Assembly: GCA_020635725.1 (NCBI GenBank)
Contig: JACJZF010000005.1
Span: 124,001 to 188,000 of the forward strand
DNA from: Flavobacteriales bacterium
GTDB lineage: Bacteria > Bacteroidota > Bacteroidia > Flavobacteriales_F > PHOS-HE28
DNA: 64,000 nucleotides
Direction: 5' to 3'
This document shows, piece by piece, positions 7,790-16,167 of this stretch. The notes under the pieces are model-generated. The model saw only the letters and a list, made by a program, of their open reading frames with translations, searched no databases and was not told the DNA's origin. The translations under genes were made by a program, and so were the position numbers. Numbering within the stretch: the first letter of the stretch is position 1; each line of letters starts with the position of its first letter.

Positions 7790-8995
7790 GTGGAGCGCTT
7801 CCTGAATCGCAAGGTGCTGCTCGGCGTCACGGGCGGCATCGCTGCTTATAAGGCGGCCCATGTCACGCGCTTGCTGGTGAAGGCCGGCTGCGAGGTGCAG
7901 GTGGTGATGACGCCATCGGCGCATGATTTCGTTACGCCGCTCACCCTGGCGACCCTGAGCAAGCGGCCGGTTCTCACCGAGCTCTTCGCCCGCGACGGCA
8001 GCGGGGCATGGACGGATCACGTTCATCTGGCACGCTGGGCCGATGTGCTGGTGATTGCCCCCGCTACCGCGAACACGCTTGCCAAAATGGTTCACGGCAT
8101 CTGCGATAACCTGCTGCAAGCCTGCATATTGAGCGCTGCATGTCCGGTGCTGGTGGCCCCCGCCATGGATCTGGAGATGTGGAAGGACCCGGCCACACAG
8201 GCCAACCTGGGCCAAGTGAAGGAGCGCGGCTATTGGGTGGTTGGCCCGGAGAGCGGCGAGCTGGCCAGCGGCCTGGTAGGCGAAGGGCGCATGAGCGAGC
8301 CTGAGCGCATCGTGCAGGAGCTTGCGGCACGGCTCCAAGGAGCAAGCCGGTTGAACGGCCGCACCGTGCTGGTCACGGCAGGTCCCACGCAGGAAGCGAT
8401 CGACCCGGTGCGCTACATCGGCAACCGGAGCAGCGGCAAGATGGGTTTCGCGCTGGCCGAGGAGGCCGCGGCGCGCGGCGCGCGGGTACAGCTCGTTACG
8501 GGACCGGTGGCCTTGCAGCTGGACCGGCCAGGGATCACCCGTACCGATGTGGGCAGCGCGGCGGAGATGGCCGAGGCCTGCAAGCGCCTCGCCGGCGCGT
8601 GCGATGCGGTGATCATGAGCGCGGCCGTGGCCGACTACCGCCCGGCGGAACCGGCCGGCAACAAGCTGAAGAAGAAGGATGCGGCGCTGGAGGTACGCCT
8701 GGAGCCTACCGAGGACATCCTGGCCAGCCTGGGGGCCAACAAACGAGCGGGTCAGCGCATCGTCGGGTTCGCCTTGGAGACCGACAATGAGCTTGCGCAC
8801 GCGCAGGACAAGCTCGTGCGCAAGCACTTGGACCTGCTCGTGCTGAACAGCCTGCGCGACGCGGGCGCGGGATTCGCCACCGATACCAACAAAATCACGC
8901 TGCTCGCCCCGGGCAAGGATCCGCATGCCCTGCCGTTGATGAGCAAGCGCGAAGCGGCCCGCGCTATCTTGGACCGCCTCGAAGAGATCCTCTGA
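7790..8995 (+). CDS. coaBC: Bifunctional phosphopantothenoylcysteine decarboxylase/synthetase CoaBC
   Basis: About 401 residues from a GTG at 7790, 28 bp after rpoZ; the frame is open further back into rpoZ but lacks homology there. The N-terminal CoaC flavoprotein half has GVTGGIAAYK, APATANT and the substrate clamp APAMDLEMW. The C-terminal CoaB half has AGPTQEAIDPVRYIGNRSSG and the KLKKKD motif. The enzyme joins cysteine to 4'-phosphopantothenate and decarboxylates the product in coenzyme A synthesis. The stop overlaps the next start by one base (TGATG). Confidence 0.95.
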   Translation: MERFLNRKVLLGVTGGIAAYKAAHVTRLLVKAGCEVQVVMTPSAHDFVTPLTLATLSKRPVLTELFARDGSGAWTDHVHLARWADVLVIAPATANTLAKMVHGICDNLLQACILSAACPVLVAPAMDLEMWKDPATQANLGQVKERGYWVVGPESGELASGLVGEGRMSEPERIVQELAARLQGASRLNGRTVLVTAGPTQEAIDPVRYIGNRSSGKMGFALAEEAAARGARVQLVTGPVALQLDRPGITRTDVGSAAEMAEACKRLAGACDAVIMSAAVADYRPAEPAGNKLKKKDAALEVRLEPTEDILASLGANKRAGQRIVGFALETDNELAHAQDKLVRKHLDLLVLNSLRDAGAGFATDTNKITLLAPGKDPHALPLMSKREAARAILDRLEEIL

Positions 8996-9894
8996 TGCGA
9001 CGTCTGCTCCTGCTCCCGCTCTGTTTCCTGCTTTCCCGCGCGGCCTCCGCCCAGGAGTTCAACTGCCAGGCCAGCGTGATCGCGCCGCAGATCGCCACGG
9101 CACAGACCCGCGTGTTCCAATCGCTGGAGCTGGCCATCAAGGAGTTCTTCAACAGCCGGCGCTTCACCAACTACAACTACGCGCCCAACGAGCGCATCGA
9201 CATCAACCTGCTGCTCACCATCAGCAACCAGCCCGCCCCGGATCGCTTCGAGGGCACCTTGCAGGTGATCTATGCACGGCCCGTTTACGGTACCGATTAC
9301 AACAGCCCCATCCTCGATCTCGTGGATGATCAGGTGCAGTTCAACTTCCTGGAGAACACCCAGATCGAGTTCGCCCCGGACCGCTTCATCAATAACCTGT
9401 CGGCGCTGCTCGGCTTCTACGCGTACTTCGTGCTCGGCCTCGATGGCGACAGCTTCTCGCCCTTAGGCGGAACGGAATTCTACAACCAGGCCCAGCAGAT
9501 CATGGGCTACGCGCAGAACGCCAGCGAATCCGGCTGGAAGGCCTTCGAGGGGCAGCGCAACCGGTATTGGCTCCTGGACAATCAGCTGCAGGCCGTGTTC
9601 CGTCCGCTGCGCGAGCTGCTCTACGACTACCACCGCGAGGGCATGGACAAGATGGCCGAGGATGCCGCGGCCGCGCGCCGGGTGATCGCCGCCAGCATCG
9701 AGAAGCTCAAGACCGTGCACCAGGCGAAGCCTGCGAGCTACAACCTGCAAGTGGTCTTCAACGCCAAGTTCCAGGAGATCATCGAGCTGTTCAAGCCGGC
9801 GGATCCAGGGGAGAAGGCCAAGCTCTTCAACACCCTGCAGATCATCGACCCCGGCCACATCGGGCAGTACCAGAACATGATGCGCGGCTCCTGA
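8995..9894 (+). CDS. DUF4835 family periplasmic protein (PorD type, T9SS-associated)
   Basis: 299 residues with a clear signal peptide (MRRLLLLPLCFLLSRAASAQ). The body has the DUF4835 features NCQASVIAPQIATAQTRVFQ, ELAIKEFFNSRRFTN, FYAYFVLGLDGDSFSPLGG and a C-terminal NTLQIIDPGH. This family is annotated as PorD, required for type IX secretion or gliding in some Bacteroidota, though its molecular role is unclear. Its place between coaBC and recN is conserved in the phylum. The presence of T9SS cargo in this window fits. Confidence 0.85.
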   Translation: MRRLLLLPLCFLLSRAASAQEFNCQASVIAPQIATAQTRVFQSLELAIKEFFNSRRFTNYNYAPNERIDINLLLTISNQPAPDRFEGTLQVIYARPVYGTDYNSPILDLVDDQVQFNFLENTQIEFAPDRFINNLSALLGFYAYFVLGLDGDSFSPLGGTEFYNQAQQIMGYAQNASESGWKAFEGQRNRYWLLDNQLQAVFRPLRELLYDYHREGMDKMAEDAAAARRVIAASIEKLKTVHQAKPASYNLQVVFNAKFQEIIELFKPADPGEKAKLFNTLQIIDPGHIGQYQNMMRGS

Positions 9895-9933
9895 ACGGCG
9901 GCCGAACGCAGCCCTATTCTTCCAACGCCGGTC

Positions 9934-11586
9934 ATGCTCACGCGCATCACCATCACGAATTACCTCCTCATCGGGGAGTTGGACCTGGAGTGGTCGGCTG
10001 GCATGACCGCCATCACCGGCGAGACCGGAAGCGGCAAGAGCATCCTGGTAGGGGCCTTGGAGCTGGCCATGGGCGCGCGCGCCGATGCCGGGCTCGCCCG
10101 CGACCCGCAGAAGCGCTGCATCATCGAGCTGGAGCTGGACCTGGCCCGCTTGGGACTGAAGGCCTGGTTCGCTGAGCAGGAGCTGCCCTACGAGGACCGC
10201 ACCCTGCTGCGCCGCCAGCTCGATCCCGGTGGGCGATCACGGGCCTTCATCAACGATACGCCGGTGCGCCTCGAACAGCTGCGGGAGCTCGGCGAGCGCT
10301 TGATCCACGTGCACAGCCAGCACCACACGCTGCTCTTGAACGACCCCCGCTTCCAGCTCGGTCTGGTGGATCGGGTGGCGGGGCAGGAGCAGCCGGTGGA
10401 GCAACTGCGACAGACCTATACCGCGTGGCGTGAGGCGGAGCGCGCGCTGGCCGCGGCACGTGAGGAGGAGGAACGCGCACTGGCTGAGGCCGATTTCCTG
10501 CGCTTCCAGCTGGAAGAACTCGAGCAAGCGCGGCTGAAGCCCGATGAGCTCGCTGGGATCGAGCGCGAGCTTGAGCTGGCCGAGCATGCCGGTGAGCGCG
10601 CCGAGGCGTACCGCGCGCTGGACGAAGGGACCGGCGGAGAGGATGGCGTGGTGCCCGCGTTGCAGAAACTGCGGGCGCTGCTCGCGAAGCCCGCCCGGGT
10701 CGATGAAGCCGCCGCTGCACTGTTGAGCCGGTTGGAGAGCAGCATCATCGAGTTGAAGGACCTGGCGACGGAAGCCGCGGCCTTGGCCGATGCAGTGGAG
10801 CTTGATCCGGCTCGTGCGGAGCGGCTTCGCGAGCGCATCGATCTGCTGAACCGTCTGGAGCAGAAGCACCGGGTGAAAGGCAGCGAGGGGCTTATCGCCT
10901 TGCTGGAGGACCTGCGCACGCGCTCGGTGCGCATGGGTGCCTTGGGCGAGCAACGGGAGGAGCTGGAGGCGCGGGTGAACGAGCTTGCCGTGAGCTATGA
11001 GAAGCAGGCGAAGGCCATCTCGAAGGCGCGCACCAAGGCCGTGAAGCCGCTGGCCAATCAGGTGGAGGCGCTGCTGCATCAGCTCGGCATGCCGCACGCG
11101 GTCTTCCAGTTCGATCACCGTACCAGTGACCCTGGCCCGTGGGGCATCGACCAGGTGCGTGCGCTTTTCACCGCCAACAAGGATCGCGCGCCCGCCGCAC
11201 TGGACAAGGTGGCCAGCGGCGGCGAGCTGAGCCGTGTGATGCTGGCCCTGATCTCCTTGGCGGCTGGTTCACGCGACCTGCCCATCGTGCTCTTCGACGA
11301 GATCGATACCGGCGTGAGCGGGGAAGTGGCCGATCGCGTAGGCGCCATGCTCACCGCGATGGGACGTTCGCGCCAGGTGATCGCCATCACGCACCTGCCG
11401 CAGATCGCGAGCAAGGCCGCGCATCACCTCTCCGTGAGCAAGCAGGAAGAGGAAGGACGCATCCGCACGAGCATCTCGCCGCTGCGCGACGCGGAACGGG
11501 TCGAAGTCATCGCGCGCATGCTCAGCGGACGCAAGGTGACCGAGCAGGCGCTGGAGAACGCGCGTGTGCTGCTCGATCAGCAATGA
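9934..11586 (+). CDS. recN: DNA repair protein RecN
   Basis: 550 residues, normal for RecN. SMC-like ATPase with Walker A GETGSGKS at residues 29-36, long coiled-coil segments rich in Glu/Leu/Ala in the middle, an ASGGELSRVMLAL signature and Walker B PIVLFDEIDTGVSG near the C-terminus. RecN acts early in double-strand-break repair, holding DNA ends together for RecA-mediated recombination. It ends the bamD operon, 39 bp after the DUF4835 stop, and converges on the lysyl-oxidase gene. Confidence 0.95.
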   Translation: MLTRITITNYLLIGELDLEWSAGMTAITGETGSGKSILVGALELAMGARADAGLARDPQKRCIIELELDLARLGLKAWFAEQELPYEDRTLLRRQLDPGGRSRAFINDTPVRLEQLRELGERLIHVHSQHHTLLLNDPRFQLGLVDRVAGQEQPVEQLRQTYTAWREAERALAAAREEEERALAEADFLRFQLEELEQARLKPDELAGIERELELAEHAGERAEAYRALDEGTGGEDGVVPALQKLRALLAKPARVDEAAAALLSRLESSIIELKDLATEAAALADAVELDPARAERLRERIDLLNRLEQKHRVKGSEGLIALLEDLRTRSVRMGALGEQREELEARVNELAVSYEKQAKAISKARTKAVKPLANQVEALLHQLGMPHAVFQFDHRTSDPGPWGIDQVRALFTANKDRAPAALDKVASGGELSRVMLALISLAAGSRDLPIVLFDEIDTGVSGEVADRVGAMLTAMGRSRQVIAITHLPQIASKAAHHLSVSKQEEEGRIRTSISPLRDAERVEVIARMLSGRKVTEQALENARVLLDQQ

Positions 11587-11592
11587 GCGACA

Positions 11593-11611
11593 GGACCGGC
11601 GCGCCCGGTCC
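11593..11611 (+). terminator. GC-rich hairpin between recN and the lysyl-oxidase gene
   Basis: Inverted repeat GGACCGG / CCGGTCC with a 5-nt loop, 7 bp after the recN stop. There is no U-tract, so an intrinsic terminator function is only possible. Confidence 0.3.
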
Positions 11612-11639
11612 ACCGGGCCTGCCTCAAGGGTGCACTTGT

Positions 11640-14600
11640 TCAGGGCAGCTGCTCCGCACGTGTATTGGTGGGCACGCTGCCGCCGATGTTCAGTAGAATG
11701 ATGTCGCGGTCGTTCTCCGAACCGGTGTATTTCACCACGCCGCTGAGGTTGGTATCCTCCAGGTAGTAGCCATTTGCGGTGTTGGTGGGCACGCTTCCGC
11801 CGATCACGGTGAGGATGGGATCGCGGTCGTTGCCATTGCCCACATAGCGCAGCAAGCCATCGAGCCATGCGTTGCCGGCCCACATCAGGTTGGTGCCTTG
11901 GTCGCTCTTGCGGGCCTCGGTGCCCCAAGTGGCGGTGGCCGAGGAACGGAAGTCGATGGAGAGCGGCGTGGAGCCGAGCGCGACGGGCGCAGCGGTCATC
12001 ATGCCGAAGTGGTTGCGATGCCGGATGGCCAGGTAATAGCTGCCCGCGGCCACCTGCAGGAGCACCGGTGAGCTGTTGTCCATGCCCACGATGTCGCCAT
12101 CGCGTTGGAGCAGGGCGGAGCGCGTGGCGAGCACCACGGCGGGGTTGGCCGCGCTGCGGGCCTCCACCACCACGTAGTCCACCACGGCATCGGCACCGGT
12201 GGTGGAGAGCACGTTCGCGCCGATCTGTTCACCGCCGCCGCCGCCCGCATGGCTGTAGCCCAGCCCGGTGTAGGGTTCGGTGGGCGGCAGGTAATTGCCG
12301 GCGCGCAGGTCGTCCTTCATCAGCGGCGTGCTGCCGCCCACATAGGGTCCTTCGAGCCAGGCCTTAGGCCGAACAGCCACCGTGTTGGGCACATTGAGGC
12401 AGCCGTTCACGATGCCGAACACCACATCGTTCGCATCCTTGTTCACGATGTCCTGAATCGCGCTGATGCACACCGTGGCGCCGGTGAGGCTGAGGTAATT
12501 GATGCGCACCAGCGGCACGAAATCGGTGTTCTTCACCAGGGAACTATCCAAGTACGAGATGCCGAGCACCTTGTTGCCGCCCAAGGTGGTGTTGATGCTC
12601 ACTTCGCCTTGCGTGTTGGAGCCCAGGTTGGTGGCGCTCTGGATGGTGAGGCCGCTCAGGGTGAACTCATAGCCGAGCACGCGGGTGGTGGGGTTGCGCA
12701 CCAGCACGTCCACGGTCTTGGCGATGGGGTCGAGGTTCCCGAGCGAGAGGTCCACCTGGTCGGTGGTGGTCCAGCCGCGTGGGAAATCGAACCACGGGTG
12801 GAAGTGGATCATGTGCGCGGTGCCGTCGTGGGTGAGCTGCTGGGTGTGGGCATCCACCATCAGCGCGGCGTCGGTCACGGTGATGGCGCCATCGCCGTTC
12901 AGGTCGTTGCAGGTGGTGGGGGTGATGTCATCGCCCATGATGCGCTGCACGTATTCCACGGCATCGGCGAGGTCCTGCACCGCGTTGGTGGTGAGGTCGC
13001 CGCGCTTCGTTCCGCCGTTGCATACGCCGTTGCAGTCGATGCGCGCATCGCCGTAGGGCTGCCCGAGGCAATCGGTCCAGGTGGGGCAATCGGTCACCAC
13101 GCTGAAGCTCGGCACGTTCTGAGGGTTGCGCGTGATGTTGATGCAGACCTGGGCGTAGTTGTTCGAGTAATCCATCTCGTGGCGGCCCAGCGCATCGGGC
13201 GCCTGCTGCCAGTTGGTACGGAGCACCAGGGTGTAGGTGCCGTCGGGCACATCGGTGATGTCGATCCAATTGCAGGTGGTGCCGCTGCCGTATTCATCGT
13301 AGCACTGGCTGCTGATGCCCATGTTGCTGCAGCCGTACTGTCCCGTTCCGCCGAAGCAGCCCACGTCGATCACGCAGTAGCCGTTCTTGAAGCCTGCGGG
13401 CGTGGCCACCCCGGTAGCATCGAAGAGCAGGTAATCCGCGTAGCCCGAGTAGTGCGCGTGGCCGTGGCAGTTGTTGGTGCTGAACATCTGCGGCTGGGAG
13501 CTGGGGCTGCCGATGTAGTAATCCGTGGTGCCGATGTTGCGGATGCGCGTGGCGAAGCGCAGCACGTAACGCTGTCCGAGCGCGCGCACGCAGCCTTCAG
13601 CGGGTGCGCAGGCATCGGTGATGTTCACCGATTGCAGGGTAAGGGTGCTCTGCAGGCGTGCTTGGTCCAGCGTGAGGTCCGGGCCGTCGGGGCAGGCGGG
13701 GTCGCCCACGGGGATGCAGCAGCCGTTGCAGGCGATGGTGGCCAACGGGTCGTAATTGCACATGCCCACGGTCATGCAGCCGGTGACCGGACCGAGGTAG
13801 ATGATGCTCACCGTGACGTTGCTCCCGCATGGCGCGATGGCGGTGTTATGCCCCACGCGCAGGTGGTGCAGGGTGTTGCCCGGCATGTTCGCGTTCACCA
13901 CGGCCTGCATCCCGCAGCCGCCGTCGTTGTCATCGGCGAAGGTGGCGCCCTCCACGCCGCTGCTGAGCGTAATGCTCCCGCAAGCCATGTCGTAGAGCCA
14001 GAGGCGGGTGTCGCAGGTGTTGCTGCCGCACGTGGTGATCTGATATTGGCCGGTCTGTGGTGGTGTGAAATCATACCATTCCTCGAGGAAGGAAGTGGTG
14101 AAGGTGGCCAGTGTCTGCGGGTAGCTTCCGCTGAGCGGCGCTAGAGAAAGCGGTGTGGCGGTGGAGCAGCTGAACCCCGGCGGGCAGTTGAAGGTGGTTT
14201 CCTCGTAGCTGCCGAATTGGCCGCCCTGCTTCACCAAAGCGCCATTGAGCCAAACGAAGTACTGGCCATAGCCATAGGTATTGTGCCAGATGCCGTCGCC
14301 CGCGGTGTCGTTGATCCGGAAGACGAGGCAGGTCCCGTCCGGCACGCACACCGAGCTGCTGGTGGTGCCACTGGCGATGGTCGCGCCCGTGCTGCCGTTC
14401 TTCAACGTCCAGCTGGTCTCGCTCTGATAGCCATCATGGAAGATGTCGATGCGCACGCGGCTCTGCCCGCTCGGGCAGCTGTAGTCGCAGGAGCCGTTGT
14501 TCACGTTCGCCGCGGCATTGTAGTTGGCCGCCGTGGCCTCCGTGCAGCCGAAGGTGGGGGAGAGGTTGCCGATGAAGACATCGTCGATGGCGATATCGCT

Positions 14601-15167
14601 CAGTTCGCCCGTGCCGGTGATGGCGCGAAAGCGGATACGCAGGTTCGTCTGGTTGCTCCACGGGGACAGGTTGAGCCATCCCTGCTTCCAATACAGTCCT
14701 TGGTCCCCGGTGCGCACCCAATGGTTCTGCGTCACGGTGCCGTTCGCGCTGATGTCCACAGACAGGCTGCCCATATCGGCGCCGCGCATGTGGTACCAGA
14801 AGGTGAGGTAGGGTGTGGTGAGTCCCGTGAGGTTGAAGCACGGCGATTCCAGAATGGCCGATTTCGCAGGCGTATCCCCGGCACCGCCGCTCTCCACGTA
14901 CATGTACTTCGCATTGGTCGTGGTGTTGTTGAGCGTATGGTCGGTGAACGGCCCCGTGGGGATGATCTGCGAGCCGTTGGTGCCGTTGCGGTCCACGTTC
15001 CAGTCCAGGTCGTCCGTCAGGAGGTTGGTCCAGTTCGTGGGAAGGGTTCCGGGTGTGCCCTCAGTGCCCGTGGTGAACGGCTGGTTGTGCGGGTAGGAGG
15101 TGATGCACTGGGACCAGCCGGCCGTAGTGAACAGCGCGGCACTGAGAAGGAATGCAGGACGAATCAT
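11640..15167 (-). CDS. Large secreted lysyl-oxidase-like multidomain protein
   Basis: About 1175 residues from the ATG at 15167, which starts a signal peptide (MIRPAFLLSAALFTTAGWSQ). In order: a MAM-like adhesion domain (nt 15.1-14.5 kb), a second beta-sandwich and a PPC-like region, a lysyl-oxidase domain (about nt 13.7-13.1 kb) with the copper-site-like NCHGHAHYSGYADYLLFD, then a dockerin-like EF-hand segment (CNDLNGDGAITVTDAALM), a cohesin-like beta region and a tail in which NDRD-x-IL-x-x-IGGSVPTNT occurs twice, ending TRAEQLP. Such tails are found on exported Bacteroidota proteins, so export by T9SS is likely, though the tail is not the usual type A. Lysyl oxidases deaminate lysine side chains for cross-linking; catalysis here is inferred. 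Confidence 0.8.
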   Translation of the reverse strand: MIRPAFLLSAALFTTAGWSQCITSYPHNQPFTTGTEGTPGTLPTNWTNLLTDDLDWNVDRNGTNGSQIIPTGPFTDHTLNNTTTNAKYMYVESGGAGDTPAKSAILESPCFNLTGLTTPYLTFWYHMRGADMGSLSVDISANGTVTQNHWVRTGDQGLYWKQGWLNLSPWSNQTNLRIRFRAITGTGELSDIAIDDVFIGNLSPTFGCTEATAANYNAAANVNNGSCDYSCPSGQSRVRIDIFHDGYQSETSWTLKNGSTGATIASGTTSSSVCVPDGTCLVFRINDTAGDGIWHNTYGYGQYFVWLNGALVKQGGQFGSYEETTFNCPPGFSCSTATPLSLAPLSGSYPQTLATFTTSFLEEWYDFTPPQTGQYQITTCGSNTCDTRLWLYDMACGSITLSSGVEGATFADDNDGGCGMQAVVNANMPGNTLHHLRVGHNTAIAPCGSNVTVSIIYLGPVTGCMTVGMCNYDPLATIACNGCCIPVGDPACPDGPDLTLDQARLQSTLTLQSVNITDACAPAEGCVRALGQRYVLRFATRIRNIGTTDYYIGSPSSQPQMFSTNNCHGHAHYSGYADYLLFDATGVATPAGFKNGYCVIDVGCFGGTGQYGCSNMGISSQCYDEYGSGTTCNWIDITDVPDGTYTLVLRTNWQQAPDALGRHEMDYSNNYAQVCINITRNPQNVPSFSVVTDCPTWTDCLGQPYGDARIDCNGVCNGGTKRGDLTTNAVQDLADAVEYVQRIMGDDITPTTCNDLNGDGAITVTDAALMVDAHTQQLTHDGTAHMIHFHPWFDFPRGWTTTDQVDLSLGNLDPIAKTVDVLVRNPTTRVLGYEFTLSGLTIQSATNLGSNTQGEVSINTTLGGNKVLGISYLDSSLVKNTDFVPLVRINYLSLTGATVCISAIQDIVNKDANDVVFGIVNGCLNVPNTVAVRPKAWLEGPYVGGSTPLMKDDLRAGNYLPPTEPYTGLGYSHAGGGGGEQIGANVLSTTGADAVVDYVVVEARSAANPAVVLATRSALLQRDGDIVGMDNSSPVLLQVAAGSYYLAIRHRNHFGMMTAAPVALGSTPLSIDFRSSATATWGTEARKSDQGTNLMWAGNAWLDGLLRYVGNGNDRDPILTVIGGSVPTNTANGYYLEDTNLSGVVKYTGSENDRDIILLNIGGSVPTNTRAEQLP

Positions 15168-15252
15168 CGGCGCAGGGTTTGGCGCTCGCAAAGTAGCGGG
15201 CTCGCGGGGGAGACACAAGCCGAAAACCCGGCTGTCGCTGAACCCCCGGGGC

Positions 15253-15260
15253 TATCTTCG
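15253..15260 (+). promoter_or_regulatory. -7 box TATCTTCG of fabI
   Basis: TAnnTTCG variant ending 19 nt before the ATG at 15280; the same octamer precedes bamD. No TTG at -33 spacing. Confidence 0.5.
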
Positions 15261-15279
15261 CCGCTCATTCGCAGCAACC

Positions 15280-16095
15280 ATGGCCCACGGATTATTGAAA
15301 GGCAAGCGCGGCATCATCACCGGTGCCCTCAACGACCAGAGCATCGCCTGGAAAGTGGCCGAGCTGGCCCACGCCGAAGGCGCCTCTATCGTGCTCACCA
15401 ACGCGCCGGTGGCCATGCGCATGGGCGAGATCAACAAGCTCGCCGAGGCCATACAGGCCCCCATCATCCCGGCCGACGCCACCAAGGATGAGGACCTCGA
15501 GAAGCTCTTCACGGAAAGCATAGGCCACCTCGGCGGCAAGGTCGATTTCGTGCTGCACAGCATCGGCATGAGCCCCAACGTGCGCAAGGGCCGCGCCTAC
15601 GACGACCTGAATTACGAGTGGTACAAGCAGACCTTGGACATCAGCGCCATGAGCTTCCACCGTATGCTGCAGGCCGCCAAGAAGACCGATGCGCTCGCTG
15701 AATGGTCGAGCGTGGTGGCCCTGAGCTACATCGCCGCTCAGCGTGTGTTCCCCGGCTACGGCGACATGGCCGATGCCAAGGCGCTGCTGGAGAGCATCGC
15801 GCGCAGCTGGGGCTACTATCTCGGCATGGAAAAGAAAGTGCGCGTGAACACCGTGAGCCAGAGCCCCACCATGACCACCGCCGGTTCCGGGATCAAAGGC
15901 TTCGGCGGCTTCTTCGGCTTCGCGGAGGCGATGAGCCCCCTGGGCAACGCCCCGGCCGAGGATTGCGCGCGCTACTGCCTCACGCTCTTCAGCGACCTCA
16001 CCCGCTACGTGACCATGCAGAACCTCTTCCACGATGGGGGCTTCAGCAGCAGCGGCGTCACCCCGGAGGTGATGGCGAGGGTGACCGGGGAATAG
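15280..16095 (+). CDS. fabI: Enoyl-[acyl-carrier-protein] reductase FabI
   Basis: 271 residues from the ATG at 15280. Divergent short-chain dehydrogenase fold with the FabI-type nucleotide loop (GIITGALNDQSIAWKVA), HSIGMSP, and catalytic Tyr160-x6-Lys167 in GYGDMADAKA preceded by Tyr150. NTVSQSPTMTTAGSGIKGF is the substrate-loop region. It performs the last NAD(P)H-dependent reduction of each fatty-acid elongation cycle in the cytosol. It stands alone with its own promoter box. Confidence 0.95.
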   Translation: MAHGLLKGKRGIITGALNDQSIAWKVAELAHAEGASIVLTNAPVAMRMGEINKLAEAIQAPIIPADATKDEDLEKLFTESIGHLGGKVDFVLHSIGMSPNVRKGRAYDDLNYEWYKQTLDISAMSFHRMLQAAKKTDALAEWSSVVALSYIAAQRVFPGYGDMADAKALLESIARSWGYYLGMEKKVRVNTVSQSPTMTTAGSGIKGFGGFFGFAEAMSPLGNAPAEDCARYCLTLFSDLTRYVTMQNLFHDGGFSSSGVTPEVMARVTGE

Positions 16096-16154
16096 CGGGC
16101 ACCCTCCGGAAGCCGCGTCCGGCGGTGCGCTCAACCGGGGATCGTGCTCCGATC

Positions 16155-16162
16155 TACTTTAG
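16155..16162 (+). promoter_or_regulatory. -7-like box TACTTTAG before the TPR/pseudo-caspase gene
   Basis: One mismatch to TAnnTTTG at position 7; ends 5 nt before the ATG at 16168, implying a leaderless or nearly leaderless transcript. Confidence 0.4.
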
Positions 16163-16167
16163 CGGTG

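Noticed and set aside
12105..14144. 679-codon plus-strand ORF opposite the lysyl-oxidase gene
   Set aside because: Antisense shadow with low-complexity composition; the minus strand holds a clear multidomain protein with a signal peptide.
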